From TMED26 sp002694075 (GTDB lineage Bacteria > Pseudomonadota > Alphaproteobacteria > Thalassobaculales > Thalassobaculaceae), in contig JAYYDT010000041.1 of NCBI GenBank assembly GCA_036160575.1, positions 1 through 25,660 on the forward strand: a stretch of 25,660 bases of DNA, given 5' to 3'. The notes below the pieces were generated by a model that saw only the letters and a program-made list of their open reading frames with translations, did not search any database and was not told where the DNA came from. The position numbers were made by a program, and so were the translations under genes. Every line of letters begins with the position of its first letter. The first letter of the stretch is position 1. This document shows positions 7,675 to 16,062 of this stretch, in pieces.

Positions 7675-7698
7675 GCCGCCGCGCCGGTTTGCGGCGGC
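7675..7698. repeat. Perfect 8-bp hairpin between cytochrome and phosphatase genes
   Basis: GCCGCCGC (7675-7682) pairs perfectly with GCGGCGGC (7691-7698) around an eight-base loop. There is no following run of T, so it is not a classic intrinsic terminator. It ends 20 bases before the next start codon, where it could stabilise the cytochrome mRNA 3' end, slow read-through or affect translation of the phosphatase. Confidence 0.45.
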
Positions 7699-7718
7699 AG
7701 GGTTGATGGAGCCGTCCG

Positions 7719-8489
7719 ATGTCTCTCGCGATCACTGAATTGGCCGCTTTTGCCGAACGCCTGGCCGACGCCAGTGGGCCGATCGCCCGCGGCTATTTCC
7801 GCTCGGGCTTGAATATCGACATCAAGGCCGATGACAGCCCGGTGACGCGCGCCGACCGCGAGGTTGAGGCGCACCTGCGCGAGATGATCGCCGCCACCTA
7901 CCCGGACCATGGGATAATCGGCGAAGAGCATGGCAGCACCGGTGCCGACCGCGAATATGTGTGGATCCTCGATCCGATCGACGGCACCAAAGCCTTCATC
8001 ACCGGCCGGCCGCTGTTCGGTACCTTGATCGGCTTGCTGCGGGACGGTCAGCCGATTTTGGGGGTGATTGATCACCCGGCGCTGAACGAACGCTGGATCG
8101 GGGGGCTCGACTATCCCACCCGGTTTTGCGGCGCGCCGGCGCGGACGCGGGTTTGCGCGACGGTGGAAAACGCCATCCTGGCCGCCACCGCGCCGGAAAT
8201 GTTCGTCGGCAAACCGGCTTTCGAGGGCTTGCGCCAACGTGTCAAATTACCGGTTTGGGGCGGCGATTGTTTCAACTACGGCCTGGTCGCCAGCGGCCAC
8301 CTCGACCTGGCGGTGGAGGCCGGTATGGCGATCTACGACTATCTACCTCTGGTGCCGGTGATCACCGCCGCCGGCGGTGTGATCACCGATTGGCGAGGCC
8401 AGGCCCTTGGCCTTGATAGTGGTGACGAGGTGTTGGCGGCCGGCGATCCCGCCCTACATCAAGCGGCAGTCGCGATTTTAAAGGGATAA
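7719..8489 (+). CDS. hisN: Inositol monophosphatase family phosphatase, HisN-type
   Basis: A 256-residue Mg2+-dependent, lithium-sensitive type phosphatase. The metal site is visible: GEE at 68-70, DPIDGTKAFITG (Asp85, Asp88) and the C-terminal segment YDYLPLVPVITAAGG. The sequences GTKAFITGRPLFGTLIGLL and WGGDCFNYGLVASG are typical of the histidinol-phosphatase (HisN) subgroup found in alphaproteobacteria and actinobacteria, which lack the HisB-type phosphatase domain. Histidine synthesis is therefore the likely role, but inositol or other sugar phosphates cannot be excluded by motif alone. The antiporter gene follows six bases downstream. Confidence 0.85.
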   Translation: MSLAITELAAFAERLADASGPIARGYFRSGLNIDIKADDSPVTRADREVEAHLREMIAATYPDHGIIGEEHGSTGADREYVWILDPIDGTKAFITGRPLFGTLIGLLRDGQPILGVIDHPALNERWIGGLDYPTRFCGAPARTRVCATVENAILAATAPEMFVGKPAFEGLRQRVKLPVWGGDCFNYGLVASGHLDLAVEAGMAIYDYLPLVPVITAAGGVITDWRGQALGLDSGDEVLAAGDPALHQAAVAILKG

Positions 8490-8495
8490 TTCCCG

Positions 8496-9731
8496 ATGGG
8501 CGCCTTCGAATTGGCCGCGCTGCTGATGACCTTGGCGGCGGTTTTTGGCTTGCTGAACCATCACGTCTTAAAATTCCCCTCGACCATCGGCTTGTTGGTG
8601 ATCTCACTCACCGCCTCGCTGTTGGTGATCGGCCTTGACGCGGTCTTGCCGGGACCGGATGTGACCGGCGCCATTCGCGCCGCCGTCGCCGAGATCGATT
8701 TTTATCAAACCGTGATGGAAGGCATGCTTGGCTTCCTGCTGTTCGCGGGCGCCTTGCACGTCAATCTCAACGATCTGCATGGCCAACGGTGGCCCATCGC
8801 CCTGATGGCGACAATTGGGGTGACCTTGTCGACGGTCATTATCGGGCTGGGATTTTGGTGGCTGACCGGGGTGCCGCTGCTGGTCGCCTTGGTGTTTGGC
8901 GCCTTGATCAGCCCGACCGATCCGGTCGCCGTGCTGGGGATTTTAAAAACCGTCAGCGTGCCGAAATCCCTGGAAACCAAAATCGCCGGCGAAAGCTTGT
9001 TCAACGACGGTGTCGGGGTGGTGGTCTTTTTGGTCATGGTGGCGCTCGCCTTTCCAAAAGCCGGGGCGCCGCCGATGGATGCCATGGCGGTGGTTGAACT
9101 GCTGTTGGTCGAAGCGGTCGGCGGGGCCGTTTTGGGCCTGGCCACCGGTTGGATCGCTTTCCGCATGATCCGCCTGGTTGATGAATATAATCTAGAGGTG
9201 ATCATCACCCTGGCGTTGGCGATGGGCGCCTACGCCTTGGCTGGCGCGTTGCATGTCAGCGGCCCGATCGCGGTGGTCGTCGCCGGCTTGCTGATCGGCA
9301 ATCACGGCGTGCGTCTGGGCATGAGCGCGCGCAGCGCGGAACATGTGCGCACCTTTTGGCACCTGATCGATGAAATCCTCAACGCCGCTTTATTCCTGCT
9401 GATCGGGGTGGAGGTTTTCGCCCTCAGCTTCGGTGCCCGCGAGGCTCTGATCGCCCTGGTCACGATCCCGCTTGTGCTGGTCGCGCGGGCGGCGGCGGTG
9501 GGCCTGCCCATCGGTCTGCTGCGCTGGGCCCAGCCATTCACGCCCGGCGGCGCGCCGGTGTTGATTTGGGGCGGGCTGCGTGGCGGCATTTCGGTGGCGT
9601 TGGTGTTGTCACTGCCCGACGGGCCGGACAAACCCCTGCTGCTGGCCGCCACCTACGCGGTGGTGATCTTTTCCATCGTGGTGCAGGGCCTGACCGTGCG
9701 CCGGGTGATCCAGCGCTTCATCGGACCCTGA
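8496..9731 (+). CDS. CPA1-type cation:proton antiporter
   Basis: A 411-residue integral membrane protein with about a dozen hydrophobic segments over its whole length, the usual size for a bacterial NhaP/CPA1 antiporter without a cytoplasmic tail. Diagnostic motifs are SPTDPVAVLGILK near residues 139-151, which carries the Asp-Pro of the ion site, and GESLFNDGVGVVVF near 165-178. It should exchange Na+ or K+ for H+ across the inner membrane. A ribosome-binding site (AAAGGGA) overlaps the end of hisN, so the two are cotranscribed. The ion specificity cannot be read from the sequence. Confidence 0.92.
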   Translation: MGAFELAALLMTLAAVFGLLNHHVLKFPSTIGLLVISLTASLLVIGLDAVLPGPDVTGAIRAAVAEIDFYQTVMEGMLGFLLFAGALHVNLNDLHGQRWPIALMATIGVTLSTVIIGLGFWWLTGVPLLVALVFGALISPTDPVAVLGILKTVSVPKSLETKIAGESLFNDGVGVVVFLVMVALAFPKAGAPPMDAMAVVELLLVEAVGGAVLGLATGWIAFRMIRLVDEYNLEVIITLALAMGAYALAGALHVSGPIAVVVAGLLIGNHGVRLGMSARSAEHVRTFWHLIDEILNAALFLLIGVEVFALSFGAREALIALVTIPLVLVARAAAVGLPIGLLRWAQPFTPGGAPVLIWGGLRGGISVALVLSLPDGPDKPLLLAATYAVVIFSIVVQGLTVRRVIQRFIGP

Positions 9732-9742
9732 GCCCGGCGGCC

Positions 9743-10594
9743 CTAGGCCGGGGTTTGCGCGCCCATCGTGATGCGCCGCATGCGCCGTCGGTAGCCGTCG
9801 TAATCATTGATCGCCGAATGGTGGGTGCAGCGGTTATCCCACAGCGTCACCGTGCCCGGTTGCCAGGTCACCCGACAGGTGAACGCCGGTTGGGTGATAT
9901 GGTTTTGCAGAAATTCAATCAGCGGCTTGCTTTCTTGCTCGGTGAAGCCTTTGAAATGGGTTGTGTGTCCGCGGTTCATGTAGATCGCTTTGGCGCCGGT
10001 GTCGGGGTGGGTGCGGATCAACGGATGCTCGGAGACGATTTGGTCGGCCTCGTCGGTGCCGTGAATGGCCATGCCGCCGATGTTGCCGTGATGTTTGGAG
10101 CGCCCCCCGGAGGCTTTGAGGTCGGCGTTGTTACAGGCGATCAGACCGTCCAACATGGCCTTCATGCCATCGGACAGCGCGGCGTAGGCCGAGGCGGTAT
10201 CGGCGAATAAGGTGTCGCCGCCGACTTCCGGGGTTTCCAGGGCATAGAGCAAGGTCGCCGCAGGCGGCTGCTTCATATAGCTGCTGTCGCTATGCCAGCC
10301 GCCGCCAAAATTGCGGGTCTCGTGGGGCTCTTTGATGATTTCGAAAATATATGGGTACCCGTCGATGCCTTTAACGAAGGGATAATCGCATGGGCCGCCG
10401 AATTTCTCGCTGATCGCCATCATGTCATCCGGCGCCAGGTCTTGGTCGCGGATCGCTAACACTTTGTGCTTAAGGAAGGCCGATTGAAGCGCGTCCCAGG
10501 TCCGATTGTCGTTAAGTTTACGTAAATCCAAGCCGTTAACCTCGGCGCCGATCTTGCCGGCGATTGGTCTCACTTCAAACAAATCCGTCGTCAT
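9743..10594 (-). CDS. TauD/TfdA-family Fe(II)/2-oxoglutarate dioxygenase
   Basis: A 283-residue non-haem iron dioxygenase. The facial triad is complete: His101 and Asp103 in GGGWHSDSSY, and His259 in WDNRCTHHSAINDY. Arg274 in the following basic segment is the expected 2-oxoglutarate-binding residue. The family hydroxylates small acids such as taurine, 2,4-D or alkyl sulfates with release of CO2 and succinate. No sulfonate-specific neighbour adjoins it, so the substrate is unassigned. AAGGGGG seven bases upstream supports the ATG at 10594. It is divergent from the ketopantoate-reductase-like gene with 80 bases between starts, suggesting shared control. Confidence 0.92.
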   Translation of the reverse strand: MTTDLFEVRPIAGKIGAEVNGLDLRKLNDNRTWDALQSAFLKHKVLAIRDQDLAPDDMMAISEKFGGPCDYPFVKGIDGYPYIFEIIKEPHETRNFGGGWHSDSSYMKQPPAATLLYALETPEVGGDTLFADTASAYAALSDGMKAMLDGLIACNNADLKASGGRSKHHGNIGGMAIHGTDEADQIVSEHPLIRTHPDTGAKAIYMNRGHTTHFKGFTEQESKPLIEFLQNHITQPAFTCRVTWQPGTVTLWDNRCTHHSAINDYDGYRRRMRRITMGAQTPA

Positions 10595-10674
10595 GTCGCA
10601 AACCCCCTTGCCCTGACCCGTCGATGAATGGCTAAGTTATCAAAAGGCTAGCGTTTGTAACGGGAGGACGCAAT

Positions 10675-11739
10675 ATGGCGAAGCGAATCGCGGTCATCGG
10701 GGTCGGCGCGCTGGGCGGGTACGTGGGCGGACATCTCGCCCAGCATGGATACGATGTGACCCTGGTCGACATGTGGCCGGAGAATATCGCGCGGATCCGC
10801 GCCCATGGTTTGTCCCTGGACGGCGTCACCCCCGACGAACAAATGACCGTGACCGCCGCCAAGACCATGCACATCACCGAATTGCAGGACTTGGATAAGC
10901 AAGGGCCGATCGACATCGCCTTCCTGGCGGTGAAATCCTATGACACCGAATGGGCGGCGATGATGATCCGCCAATATCTCGCCCCCGACGGTTATGTGGT
11001 GTCGCTGCAAAACTGTCTGAACGAGGAAAAAATCGCCGGTGTGGTCGGCTGGGGGCGGGTGGTCGGCACCATCGCCTCGCTGATCTCGGTTGACATGCAC
11101 GAAGCCGGCACCATCCGTCGGACCATCGCCAAGGGTGGCGACAAACACACCGTCTTCAGGGTTGGTGAAGTGCATGGCCGGATCACCTCGCGTGTCGAGG
11201 AATTGGTCGAGATGTACAGTTTGATCGACAGCGCCAAAGCGACCACCAATCTGTGGGGCGAGCGTTGGTCGAAACTGGTCCAAAATGGCTTCGGCAATGG
11301 GGTTTCGGCGGCCACCGGCATGACCAGCAGCGCTTGCAGCGCCAATGACGCGATCCGTCGTTTCCAAATTCGTCTGGCCTGCGAGGCGGTGCGCGTCGGC
11401 CAGGCCCTGGGTTTTCAATTAGAGCCGATCAAAGGCATGGATCCGAATGTCTTGGCCCGTGCCGATGACGGTGACCCGGCGGCCCTGGCGGCGGCCGACG
11501 CCTGGATGACACCGAAAAAGGGCGCCGGTGAAAACCCGCGGGCCAATATCCAGCGCCCGTCGATGGCGCAGGACATCATCAAGAAACGGCGCACCGAAAT
11601 TGAGTTGATGAACGGTTTTATCGCCGACAAGGGCGCTGAAATCGGTGTCGCCGCGCCCAGCCATCGTCAGCTCACCGATATCGTGCTGCGCGTTGAACGC
11701 GGCCAAGTGGCGGCGGCGGCCAGCCATCTCGGCGGCTGA
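10675..11739 (+). CDS. Ketopantoate reductase (PanE/ApbA) family dehydrogenase
   Basis: A 354-residue NAD(P)-dependent 2-keto acid reductase of the PanE family. The dinucleotide motif GVGALG is at residues 9-14; the catalytic-lysine segment WSKLVQNGFGN contains Lys200, Asn204 and Asn208. It is about 50 residues longer than biosynthetic PanE, and the position usually NP reads NG. With a dioxygenase divergent to it and a GMC oxidoreductase 15 bases downstream, a catabolic role on a branched 2-keto or 2-hydroxy acid is more likely than pantothenate synthesis. GGGAGGA precedes the start at good spacing. Confidence 0.87.
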   Translation: MAKRIAVIGVGALGGYVGGHLAQHGYDVTLVDMWPENIARIRAHGLSLDGVTPDEQMTVTAAKTMHITELQDLDKQGPIDIAFLAVKSYDTEWAAMMIRQYLAPDGYVVSLQNCLNEEKIAGVVGWGRVVGTIASLISVDMHEAGTIRRTIAKGGDKHTVFRVGEVHGRITSRVEELVEMYSLIDSAKATTNLWGERWSKLVQNGFGNGVSAATGMTSSACSANDAIRRFQIRLACEAVRVGQALGFQLEPIKGMDPNVLARADDGDPAALAAADAWMTPKKGAGENPRANIQRPSMAQDIIKKRRTEIELMNGFIADKGAEIGVAAPSHRQLTDIVLRVERGQVAAAASHLGG

Positions 11740-11754
11740 GACGGGAAGCGGATC

Positions 11755-13407
11755 ATGGATAGTTTCGATTATGTCATCGTCGGTGCCGGCTCGGCCGGGT
11801 GTGTGCTGGCCAATCGGCTCAGCGCCGACCCTTCGGTCACCGTCTGTTTGCTGGAGGCCGGGCCGCGCGATTGGCATCCGATGATCCACGTGCCGGCGGG
11901 CTTCATGAAGACGCTCACCGACCCAATGGTCAATTGGCTATACGAAGCCGAGCCCAGCGAAGGCACCGCCGGCCGGGTGATCAAGGCGCCGCGCGGCAAA
12001 ACCCTGGGCGGCTCCAGCTCGATCAACGGCCATATCTACAACCGCGGGCAGTCGTTGGATTACGATACCTGGTCGCAACTGGGCAACACCGGCTGGGGGT
12101 ATGCCGATGTGTTGCCCTATTTCCGGCGTTGCGAGCGGCGCGTGCCCGGGCCGCTAAGCACCACTGACGAGACTTATCGCGGCCAGGACGGCGAGATGGT
12201 CGTCAGCGACATCGATTTCCGCCATCCGCTCTGCGAGGCTTTCATCGAAGGCGCGGTCAGCATCGGCATCCCGCGCAATGGCGATTACAACGGCCGCACC
12301 CAGGAAGGTGTCTCCTATGCCCAGCGCACCATCCACAAGGGCCGCCGCATGAGCACCGCGCGCGCCTTTCTCAAGCCGGCCATGGGCCGGCCCAACTTAA
12401 CCGTACGCACCGGCGCCCACGCCACCCGTATTCTGTTGGAGGAAAAGCGCGCGGTCGGGGTGGTCTACCGCAAGGGTGGCCGGCGCGGCGCCGAGCGCGA
12501 GGTGCGCGCCCGCCGCGAGGTGCTGCTGTCGGGCGGCGCGGTCAACTCGCCGCAATTGTTGCAAGTCTCCGGGATCGGCCCGGGCGCGCTGTTGTCGCAG
12601 CTTGGCATCACGCCGCGCCACGAGGCGCCGGGCGTCGGCGAAAACCTGCGCGACCATTACGCGCCGCGGTTCACCGCGCGGATCAAGGACATGCAGACCA
12701 TCAACGAATTGGCGCGCGGCTGGCGGCTCTATGGTCAGGTCGCCAAATGGCTGACCACCGGCAAGGGCATCCTCTCGCTCAGCCCGACGCAAGTTTACGG
12801 GTTTTGGCATTCCGACGAGGCCCAGCGGAGCGGCGATCTGCAATTCACTTTCACCCCGGCCAGCTATCACGAAGGCGTGCAATCGCAGTTGGACACCGAA
12901 CCGGGGGTGACCATCGCCGCCTGGCAGCAGCGGCCGGACAGCCTCGGCCATGTTCGCGCGCGCACCGCCGACCCGTTCGAAAAGCCGGAGATTCAACCCA
13001 ATTATCTGGCCGCCGAAAGCGACCAGCGGGTGTTCCTGGCGGGCATGAAATTGGCCCGCCGTTTGTTGCGCACGGCGCCTCTGGCGCCTTATGTCGCCCA
13101 TGAAGCCTATCCCGGCGATCACGTCCAAAGCGATGAGGAGTTGATGGCCATCGGCCGCGCGCGCGGCACCACCACCTATCACTTGATGGGGACGTGCCGG
13201 ATGGGCCCGGACAGCGATCCGACGGCGGTGGTCGACGATCAATTGCGGGTCAAGGGGTTGACCGGCTTGCGGGTCATCGACGCCTCGATCATGCCGACCA
13301 TGCTGTCGGCCAATCTCAACGCCGGGGTGATGATGATCGCCGACAAGGCTTCGGACATGATTTTGGGCAAGCCGGCGATGGCGCCGATCATCACCGCCCG
13401 CGACTAA
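11755..13407 (+). CDS. GMC-family FAD oxidoreductase (choline dehydrogenase-like)
   Basis: A 550-residue glucose-methanol-choline oxidoreductase. The FAD Rossmann motif DYVIVGAGSAGCVLANRLS spans residues 5-23; KTLGGSSSINGHIYNRG is the GMC signature 1 region, and LLSGGAVNSPQLLQVSGIGP is signature 2. The catalytic pair is His476 in YHLMGTCRMG and Asn520 in SANLNAG. These enzymes oxidise alcohols, with electrons passed to oxygen or the quinone pool. No signal peptide is seen. The gene is 15 bases downstream of the reductase-like gene and likely cotranscribed; its 3' end overlaps the convergent nitronate monooxygenase gene by 17 bases. The substrate is not assigned. Confidence 0.93.
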   Translation: MDSFDYVIVGAGSAGCVLANRLSADPSVTVCLLEAGPRDWHPMIHVPAGFMKTLTDPMVNWLYEAEPSEGTAGRVIKAPRGKTLGGSSSINGHIYNRGQSLDYDTWSQLGNTGWGYADVLPYFRRCERRVPGPLSTTDETYRGQDGEMVVSDIDFRHPLCEAFIEGAVSIGIPRNGDYNGRTQEGVSYAQRTIHKGRRMSTARAFLKPAMGRPNLTVRTGAHATRILLEEKRAVGVVYRKGGRRGAEREVRARREVLLSGGAVNSPQLLQVSGIGPGALLSQLGITPRHEAPGVGENLRDHYAPRFTARIKDMQTINELARGWRLYGQVAKWLTTGKGILSLSPTQVYGFWHSDEAQRSGDLQFTFTPASYHEGVQSQLDTEPGVTIAAWQQRPDSLGHVRARTADPFEKPEIQPNYLAAESDQRVFLAGMKLARRLLRTAPLAPYVAHEAYPGDHVQSDEELMAIGRARGTTTYHLMGTCRMGPDSDPTAVVDDQLRVKGLTGLRVIDASIMPTMLSANLNAGVMMIADKASDMILGKPAMAPIITARD

Positions 13408-14473
13408 GCCGGGTCAAATGCGCGCCGGCTTCGGCGACCAGTCGCCGCGTCACCTCGCCAGCGTCACCGGGCCGCGCCAGGGCCGCCGCCTGGCCGGCCC
13501 AAAGCGAACTGAAATCGGTCTTGCCGTTTGCCTCGGCGGCTTTTTTCAAGGGTGCCAAGGCGCCGCCGGCGGTCGGAAAGGGCGGCGTGTCGTCGCTGAG
13601 CGGGCCGATCTCGCGCATCACCCGGGTGCTGAGCCCACGCGCCGGCTTGCCCGAGAACAGATTGGTGATTTGACTGGCGTCGTCGCTGGCCTCGGCCAGG
13701 GCGGTACGGTGCAAATCGCTGATTGTCGCTTCCGAGGTCGCCAGATAGGCGGTGCCTATTTGCACGCCGGCCGCGCCCAAGGCGAGGGCGGCGGCGATGC
13801 CGCGGCCATCGGCGATGCCGCCGGCGGCGATCACCGGCAGATCGACGGCGTCGACTACCTGTGGAACCAGGGCGAAGGTGCCGGGTTGGCGGCTGAGATC
13901 GTCGTCCAGGAACATGCCGCGATGGCCGCCCGCCTCATAGCCTTGGGCGATGATCACGTCGGCGCCGTGGGCGGCTAGCCAGCGCGCCTCGGCGACGGTG
14001 GTCGCCGAACTCATCACCTGGGCGCCGGTGGCTTTGACACGGGCCAGTAAATCGGCCGCCGGCAGACCGAAATGGAAACTCACCACCGCCGGCCGGAGAT
14101 CCTCGACCATGGCGCAGGCGTCGGCGTCGAAGGGCGCGCGGCTGGGCGCCTCGGCGGCGGCCGCCGGGTCCAAGCCATGTTCGCTGTAATAGGGCGCCAG
14201 ACGCGCGCGCCAGCGCCGTTCGGCCGCCGGCTCGTCGGCGGCCGGTTGATGGCAGAAAAAATTAACATTGAAGGGCCGGTCGGTCCGTTGGCGGATGACG
14301 CCCATTTCGGCGCGCATTTTGTCGCCCGTCAACATGGCGCAGGGCAGCGAGCCGAGCCCGCCGGCGGCGCTCACCGCCGCCGCCAGGGCGCTGCCGCCGG
14401 CGCCGGCCATCGGCGCCTGGACGATTGGATGATCGATCTTGAAAAGCTCTTGAAGACGCGGATCGGGCCACAT
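13391..14473 (-). CDS. Nitronate monooxygenase (NMO/2-nitropropane dioxygenase family)
   Basis: A 360-residue FMN-dependent TIM-barrel enzyme. The N-terminus HPIVQAPMAGAGGSALAAAVS and the motif GYEAGGHRG at 178-186 are characteristic of class I NMOs; VSFHFGLP near 131-138 carries the expected catalytic His, and VIAAGGIADGRGIAAALALGA forms the FMN phosphate site. The family oxidises alkyl nitronates such as propionate-3-nitronate, a toxic metabolite. The ATG at 14473 is chosen because homology starts there; in-frame sequence further upstream is antisense to the FAD dehydrogenase gene. It is divergent from that gene and convergent with the GMC gene. Confidence 0.9.
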   Translation of the reverse strand: MWPDPRLQELFKIDHPIVQAPMAGAGGSALAAAVSAAGGLGSLPCAMLTGDKMRAEMGVIRQRTDRPFNVNFFCHQPAADEPAAERRWRARLAPYYSEHGLDPAAAAEAPSRAPFDADACAMVEDLRPAVVSFHFGLPAADLLARVKATGAQVMSSATTVAEARWLAAHGADVIIAQGYEAGGHRGMFLDDDLSRQPGTFALVPQVVDAVDLPVIAAGGIADGRGIAAALALGAAGVQIGTAYLATSEATISDLHRTALAEASDDASQITNLFSGKPARGLSTRVMREIGPLSDDTPPFPTAGGALAPLKKAAEANGKTDFSSLWAGQAAALARPGDAGEVTRRLVAEAGAHLTRLSRGR

Positions 14474-14509
14474 GGTCACTGCTTTCGGTTCAACGAACGC
14501 CGGCGCGGC

Positions 14510-14559
14510 ATGATAACACGCCGGCCCAGGTTGCCAATTTCTCGCCGTCCCCGCATGAT
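14510..14559. promoter_or_regulatory. Divergent promoters sharing one -35 sequence
   Basis: Rightward: TTGCCA (14531-14536), 17-base spacer, CATGAT (14554-14559), 45 bases before the dehydrogenase start. Leftward: TTGGCA (complement of 14532-14537), 16-base spacer, TATCAT (complement of 14510-14515), 37 bases before the nitronate monooxygenase start. Each -35 matches five of six consensus bases. The boxes are the two strands of the same seven bases, so polymerase could not occupy both at once. Read by eye only. Confidence 0.4.
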
Positions 14560-14603
14560 CGGGCAAAGACATGCGCGTTTGACGCCGGATCGGGGGGGAA
14601 AAG

Positions 14604-16004
14604 ATGTCGGAAGTTGTGGAAAAAATTCGCGAGGTGGTTGGCGACACAGGCGTGTTGACCGGCAATGAGGTCAGCGAACGGATCGCCGTGTGGGGCACCA
14701 ACGAGCCGATGCGCGCCTTGGCCATCGTGCGCCCGCGCACCGTCGAGGAAGTTTCGCAAGTTCTAAAAATTTGCCATGCCGCCGGCCAATCGGTGGTGCC
14801 GCAGGGCGGCATGACCGGCCTGGTCAAGGGCGGTGTGCCCAATGAACAGGAAATCGCCCTGTCGATGGAACGGATGACCGGGATTGTCGAGATTGACCGG
14901 GACACCGCGACCATGACCGTCGAAACCGGAGTCACCTTGCAAGCCGCCCAGGAGGCGGCGGCCGAGGCCGGCATGATGTTGCCGCTCGATCTCGGCGCCC
15001 GCGGTTCGGCGACCATCGGCGGCAATCTGTCGACCAACGCCGGCGGCAACCGGGTGATCCGTTACGGCATGATGCGCGATATGGTGCTCGGGCTGGAAGC
15101 GGTGCTGGCCGATGGCACAATACTCTCGTCGCTGCATAAAATTCTTAAGAACAACACCGGCTACGACCTCAAGCAATTGTTCATCGGCGGCGAGGGGACC
15201 CTTGGCATCGTCACGAAGGCGGTGCTTCGTTTGCGGCCGAAACCGCTGAGCGAGGAGACCGCCTTTGTCGCGGTCGATGGCTTCGACAATGTCACCGCCC
15301 TGCTGCGCCATATGGATGCGCGCTTGTCCGGCACCTTGTCGGCTTTCGAGGTGATGTGGACCTCGGCCTATGAGATTTTGACCGGCGAACATTCCCATAA
15401 TGACAAACCGCTACCGCTTGGCCCGAGCCATTTCATTTTAATCGAGGCCCTGGGCGGCGATCCGGCCAGCGACAAGGAGCGGTTTGAAAACGCCCTTGGC
15501 GACGCCTTTGAAAAGGGCCTGGTGGTCGACGCCTTGATCGCCCAATCGGAGGGCGAGCGGCAATCGTTCTGGAATATCCGCGACGATGTGCCGGCGATCC
15601 GCGACGCCTTCCGCAATGGCGGCCAGGTCAGCTTCGATGTCAGTGTGCCGATCTCGGAAATGGAAGATTACCTGGCCGAGGTCGAGGCCGGCTTGAAAGC
15701 GCGCTGGCCCCACGCTCAGTTCATTTCCTTCGGCCATCTTGGCGACAGCAACCTGCATCTCGGCGCCCATATCGGGCCGGAAACCGGCGACCATCGCCAT
15801 GAGATTGAGGAACTGGTGTTCGGCCCGCTGATGGGGCGTGGCGGGTCGATCTCGGCGGAACATGGCATTGGCCTGCTCAAGCGCGAGTTCTTGGGCCTTA
15901 GCCGCAGCCCCGAGGAATTGGCGGTGATGCGCAGTTTGAAACTGGCCCTGGACCCGAAAAACATCCTCAACCCGGGCAAAATCCTGCCAATCGCGGCGGC
16001 GTAA
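14604..16004 (+). CDS. FAD-linked D-2-hydroxyacid dehydrogenase (GlcD/D-lactate/D-2-hydroxyglutarate type)
   Basis: A 466-residue flavoprotein with an N-terminal PCMH-type FAD domain (about 40-215, containing PQGGMTGLVKGG and GNLSTNAGGNRVIRYG) and a C-terminal FAD-oxidase domain. The metal-binding histidines of the family are His378 and His385 in GHLGDSNLHLGAH and His420 in SAEHGIG. Members oxidise D-lactate, glycolate or D-2-hydroxyglutarate. No GlcE or GlcF partner genes are present, so a single-subunit D-lactate or D-2-hydroxyglutarate enzyme is more likely than glycolate oxidase. Malate synthase G lies convergently just downstream, which keeps a glyoxylate link possible. A G- and A-rich ribosome-binding site precedes the ATG. 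Confidence 0.9.
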   Translation: MSEVVEKIREVVGDTGVLTGNEVSERIAVWGTNEPMRALAIVRPRTVEEVSQVLKICHAAGQSVVPQGGMTGLVKGGVPNEQEIALSMERMTGIVEIDRDTATMTVETGVTLQAAQEAAAEAGMMLPLDLGARGSATIGGNLSTNAGGNRVIRYGMMRDMVLGLEAVLADGTILSSLHKILKNNTGYDLKQLFIGGEGTLGIVTKAVLRLRPKPLSEETAFVAVDGFDNVTALLRHMDARLSGTLSAFEVMWTSAYEILTGEHSHNDKPLPLGPSHFILIEALGGDPASDKERFENALGDAFEKGLVVDALIAQSEGERQSFWNIRDDVPAIRDAFRNGGQVSFDVSVPISEMEDYLAEVEAGLKARWPHAQFISFGHLGDSNLHLGAHIGPETGDHRHEIEELVFGPLMGRGGSISAEHGIGLLKREFLGLSRSPEELAVMRSLKLALDPKNILNPGKILPIAAA

Positions 16005-16032
16005 GGCGCGGCGGCTCAAGAGAGGCGTGCCA

Positions 16033-16052
16033 GCGGCGCCCACGGGCGCCGC
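16033..16052. terminator. Probable bidirectional terminator hairpin
   Basis: GCGGCGCCC (16033-16041) and GGGCGCCGC (16044-16052) form a perfect nine-base inverted repeat. It lies between the stops of the convergent dehydrogenase and malate synthase genes. On the plus strand AATTTT follows about seven bases later; on the minus strand a TCTCTT run follows. The T tracts are weak, so efficiency is uncertain. Confidence 0.5.
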
Positions 16053-16062
16053 CGGGCCAATT

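Noticed and set aside
10675..11739. Assignment as biosynthetic panE
   Set aside because: The protein is about 50 residues longer than PanE and sits among catabolic oxidoreductases; only the family is safe.
12397..13242. Minus-strand 281-codon open frame opposite the GMC gene
   Set aside because: It has shadow-frame composition and no recognisable domain, and the GMC gene on the other strand has all its motifs.
14474..15049. Extension of the nitronate monooxygenase frame by about 190 codons upstream
   Set aside because: The extra sequence is antisense to the well-supported FAD dehydrogenase gene, and family homology starts at the ATG at 14473.
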